Origin: Streptomyces composti | GTDB taxonomy: Bacteria; Actinomycetota; Actinomycetes; Streptomycetales; Streptomycetaceae | Assembly (NCBI RefSeq): GCF_012034205.1 | Contig: NZ_JAATEM010000023.1 | Span: 1 to 64,000 of the forward strand | Direction: 5' to 3' | Length of the DNA stretch: 64,000 nt | Shown here: positions 61,783 through 64,000 of the stretch, in pieces | How positions within the stretch are numbered: position 1 is the stretch's first letter | How the letters are laid out: the number at the start of each line of letters is the position of its first letter | The notes under the pieces: model-generated | Seen by the model: the letters and a program-made list of their open reading frames with translations, nothing else | The model's database searches: none | Told to the model about the DNA's origin: nothing | Translations under genes and position numbers: made by a program

Positions 61783-64000
61783 ATGCCCGAGGACCGGCAC
61801 ACCGGACCCAGTGACGAGGAACTGCGCACCCTGGACGCCCACTGGCGCGCCGCCAACTATCTCTCGGCGGGCCAGATCTACCTGCTGGACAACCCGCTCC
61901 TGACCGAACCCCTCAGGCCCGAGCACATCAAACCCAGACTGCTCGGCCACTGGGGCACCTCACCGGGCCTGAACCTGGTGTACACCCACCTCAACCGGGT
62001 CATCCGGGCCCGCGACCTGGAGGCGCTGTGCATCTGGGGGCCCGGCCACGGCGGGCCCTCCGTCCTCGCCAACTCCTGGCTGGAGGGCACCTACGGCGAG
62101 ACCTACCCGGACGTCGGCCGGGACGCGGCCGGCATGGCACGCCTGTTCCGGCAGTTCTCCTTCCCCGGCGGCGTGCCCAGCCATGTCGCCCCCGAGGTCC
62201 CCGGCTCCGTCCACGAGGGCGGCGAGCTCGGCTACTCCCTCGCCCACGCCTACGGAGCCGCGTTCGACAACCCCGGCCTTGTGGTGGCCTGCGTGATCGG
62301 CGACGGCGAGGCCGAGACCGGCCCGCTCGCCGCCTCCTGGCACTCCAACAAGTTCCTCGACCCCGTCCACGACGGCGCCGTCCTGCCGATCCTGCACCTC
62401 AACGGCTACAAGATCGCCAACCCCACCGTCCTCGCCCGCCTCCCCGAGCCCGAGCTCGAGGAACTGCTGCGCGGCTACAACCACGACCCGATCACGGTGA
62501 GCGGCGACGACCCGGCCACCGTCCACCGGGCCATGGCCGTCGCCATGGACACCGCCCTCGACCGCATCGCCGCGGCCCAGCGCGCCGCCCGCGAGCACGG
62601 CGCAACCGAGCGGGTCCGCTGGCCGGTGATCGTGCTGCGCACGCCGAAGGGCTGGACCGGCCCCGCCGAGGTGGACGGCGAACCCGTCGAGAACACCTGG
62701 CGCTCCCACCAGGTGCCGCTGCCCGGCGTCCGCGAGAACCCCGAGCACCTGCGGCAGCTCGAGGCCTGGCTGAAGTCGTACCGCCCCGAAGAGCTCTTCG
62801 ACGCCGACGGCCGGCCCGTCGGTGAGGTCCTCGCCTGCGTTCCCGAGGGCGACCGCCGTCTCGGCGCCACCCCGCACGCCAACGGCGGCCGGCTGCTGCG
62901 CGAACTGCCGCTGCCGGACCTCGACGAGTTCGCCGTCCCCGTGGACAAACCCGGCACCACCCTGCACGAACCCACCCGCGTCCTCGGCGGCCTGCTCGCC
63001 CGGGTGATGCGGGACACCGAGGCCCGCCGGGACTTCCGGCTGGTCGGCCCCGACGAGACCGCCTCCAACCGCCTCGACGCCGTCTTCGACGCCAGCGGCA
63101 AGGCCTGGCAGGAGCGCACCCTCGCCGTCGACGAGCACCTCGACCGGCACGGCCGCGTCATGGAGATCCTCTCCGAGCACATGTGCCAGGGCTGGCTCGA
63201 GGGCTATCTGCTCACCGGGCGGCACGGCCTGTTCTCCTGCTACGAGGCGTTCGTGCACATCGTCGACTCGATGGTCAACCAGCACATCAAATGGCTGCGC
63301 ACCTCGCGCGAACTGACCTGGCGCGCCCCGATCGCCTCCCTCAACTACCTGCTCACCTCGCACGTCTGGCGCCAGGACCACAACGGCTTCTCCCACCAGG
63401 ACCCCGGCTTCGTCGACCACGTGCTCAACAAGAGTCCGGGGGTCGTCCGGGTCTACCTCCCCCCGGACACCAACACCCTCCTCTCCGTCGCCGACCACGC
63501 CCTGCGCAGCCGCGACTACGTCAATGTCATCGTGGCCGGCAAGCAGCCCTGCCACGACTGGCTGACCATGGACGCCGCCCGCGCCCACTGCGCCCGCGGC
63601 GCCGGCGTCTGGGAGTGGGCCGGCACCGAGAACGGCGGCGAGCCCGACGTGGTCCTCGCCTGTGCCGGCGACGTCCCCACCCAGGAGGTCCTGGCCGCGG
63701 CCCAGCTGCTGCGCCGCCATCTGCCCCGGCTCGCGGTCCGTGTCGTCAACGTGGTCGACATCGCCCGGCTGATGCCCCGCGAGGAGCACCCGCACGGCAT
63801 GACCGACCACGAGTACGACGGCCTTTTCACCACGGACAAGCCGGTGATCTTCGCCTACCACGGCTACCCGTGGCTGATCCACCGCCTCGCCTACCGCCGC
63901 ACCGGCCACCGGCACCTGCACGTCCGCGGCTACAAGGAGTCCGGCACCACCACCACGCCCTTCGACATGGTGGTCCGCAACGACCTCGACCGGTACCGGC
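61783..64000 (+). CDS. xfp: Phosphoketolase (xylulose-5-phosphate/fructose-6-phosphate), 3' end beyond the window
   Basis: At least 739 residues, open to the end of the window; family members are about 790-800 residues, so roughly 50-60 residues are missing. The thiamine diphosphate site includes IWGPGHGG and GDGEAETGPLAASWHSNKF. The transketolase-type pyrimidine domain and C-terminal domain follow (HGRVMEILSEHMCQGWLEGY; DHNGFSHQDPGFVDH). It cleaves sugar phosphates to acetyl phosphate. ATG 61783 has GGAG upstream. Paired with stress proteins, it may feed acetyl phosphate to ATP production at low oxygen. Confidence 0.95.
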   Translation, partial: MPEDRHTGPSDEELRTLDAHWRAANYLSAGQIYLLDNPLLTEPLRPEHIKPRLLGHWGTSPGLNLVYTHLNRVIRARDLEALCIWGPGHGGPSVLANSWLEGTYGETYPDVGRDAAGMARLFRQFSFPGGVPSHVAPEVPGSVHEGGELGYSLAHAYGAAFDNPGLVVACVIGDGEAETGPLAASWHSNKFLDPVHDGAVLPILHLNGYKIANPTVLARLPEPELEELLRGYNHDPITVSGDDPATVHRAMAVAMDTALDRIAAAQRAAREHGATERVRWPVIVLRTPKGWTGPAEVDGEPVENTWRSHQVPLPGVRENPEHLRQLEAWLKSYRPEELFDADGRPVGEVLACVPEGDRRLGATPHANGGRLLRELPLPDLDEFAVPVDKPGTTLHEPTRVLGGLLARVMRDTEARRDFRLVGPDETASNRLDAVFDASGKAWQERTLAVDEHLDRHGRVMEILSEHMCQGWLEGYLLTGRHGLFSCYEAFVHIVDSMVNQHIKWLRTSRELTWRAPIASLNYLLTSHVWRQDHNGFSHQDPGFVDHVLNKSPGVVRVYLPPDTNTLLSVADHALRSRDYVNVIVAGKQPCHDWLTMDAARAHCARGAGVWEWAGTENGGEPDVVLACAGDVPTQEVLAAAQLLRRHLPRLAVRVVNVVDIARLMPREEHPHGMTDHEYDGLFTTDKPVIFAYHGYPWLIHRLAYRRTGHRHLHVRGYKESGTTTTPFDMVVRNDLDRYR

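Noticed and set aside
61960..63921. 653-codon minus-strand frame opposite the phosphoketolase gene
   Set aside because: Antisense shadow; the plus strand encodes a clear phosphoketolase whose frame stays open to the end of the window.

Overview
The window is very GC-rich chromosomal DNA with strong third-position G/C bias, frequent GTG starts, many leaderless starts and Streptomyces-type genes (DUF5999, Clp-N-like protein, tuf3, tandem glycine riboswitch before gcvP). It is most simply read as a Streptomyces core chromosome segment. Gene order resembles the S. coelicolor block running from the mannose-1-phosphate guanylyltransferase region through gcvP, fabG and ung to tuf3. I see no rRNA, tRNA, CRISPR array, insertion sequence or prophage.

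Layout. (1) 1-8.9 kb: the widely conserved actinobacterial cluster of CDP-alcohol phosphatidyltransferase, nucleotidyltransferase/pseudo-phosphomannomutase, DUF881-Sbp-DUF881, a GarA/OdhI-like FHA protein, FtsR-type MerR, bifunctional nuclease and a second MerR. The same order occurs in Mycobacterium tuberculosis at Rv1822-Rv1830 and leads there, as here, toward the glycine cleavage P-protein. (2) 8.9-14.2 kb: DNA polymerase IV, a PRC-barrel protein, and gcvP behind a tandem glycine riboswitch. (3) 14.2-18.2 kb: a TOBE/HTH protein and a three-gene sugar ABC importer without ATPase, preceded by two CGAAA-N-TTTCG operators. (4) 18.2-25.2 kb: small Streptomyces proteins, a GCS2-family ligase, CPBP protease, PhzF isomerase, PadR regulator and Clp-N-like protein. 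(5) 25.3-33.5 kb: three EamA exporters mixed with MocR and LysR regulators, two flavin/F420-type oxidoreductases, a degenerate isochorismatase-like protein and a Rieske lipoprotein. (6) 33.6-41.4 kb: a HipA-like kinase/DUF3037 pair, an excalibur protein, two SDRs, a peptide-binding lipoprotein, uracil-DNA glycosylase and a helical protein whose leader carries seven copies of a 7-bp repeat. (7) 41.5-54 kb: a frameshifted DinB-family gene and several divergent regulator/enzyme pairs with clear palindromic operators (TetR/FAD monooxygenase, HxlR/F420-type reductase, HxlR/thiolase), plus lnt, uppP and AlkD-type repair. (8) 54-59.8 kb: the divergent EF-Tu gene tuf3 behind a structured leader, a spermidine-synthase-like protein, an MFS transporter and a thioesterase. 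(9) 60-64 kb: a cyclic-nucleotide-binding protein, a universal stress protein and a phosphoketolase cut off by the window end, resembling an actinobacterial hypoxia/dormancy set.

The most interesting signals are regulatory and lie between the obvious genes. A leaderless 13-codon peptide with consecutive CTT-GTT-CTT codons precedes one EamA exporter (26339-26380). An H-type pseudoknot or switch-like pairing lies in the tuf3 leader behind a 37-codon ORF (54112-54287). The FHA protein has a second, strong internal ribosome-binding site that would give membrane-helix and soluble forms (5890 and 6157). Two enzymes appear to have lost catalytic residues: the phosphomannomutase domain of the 839-3334 gene and the isochorismatase-like protein at 32344. 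Starts were chosen by hand from Shine-Dalgarno or -10 positions. Functional names come from motif recognition only; no database search was run.
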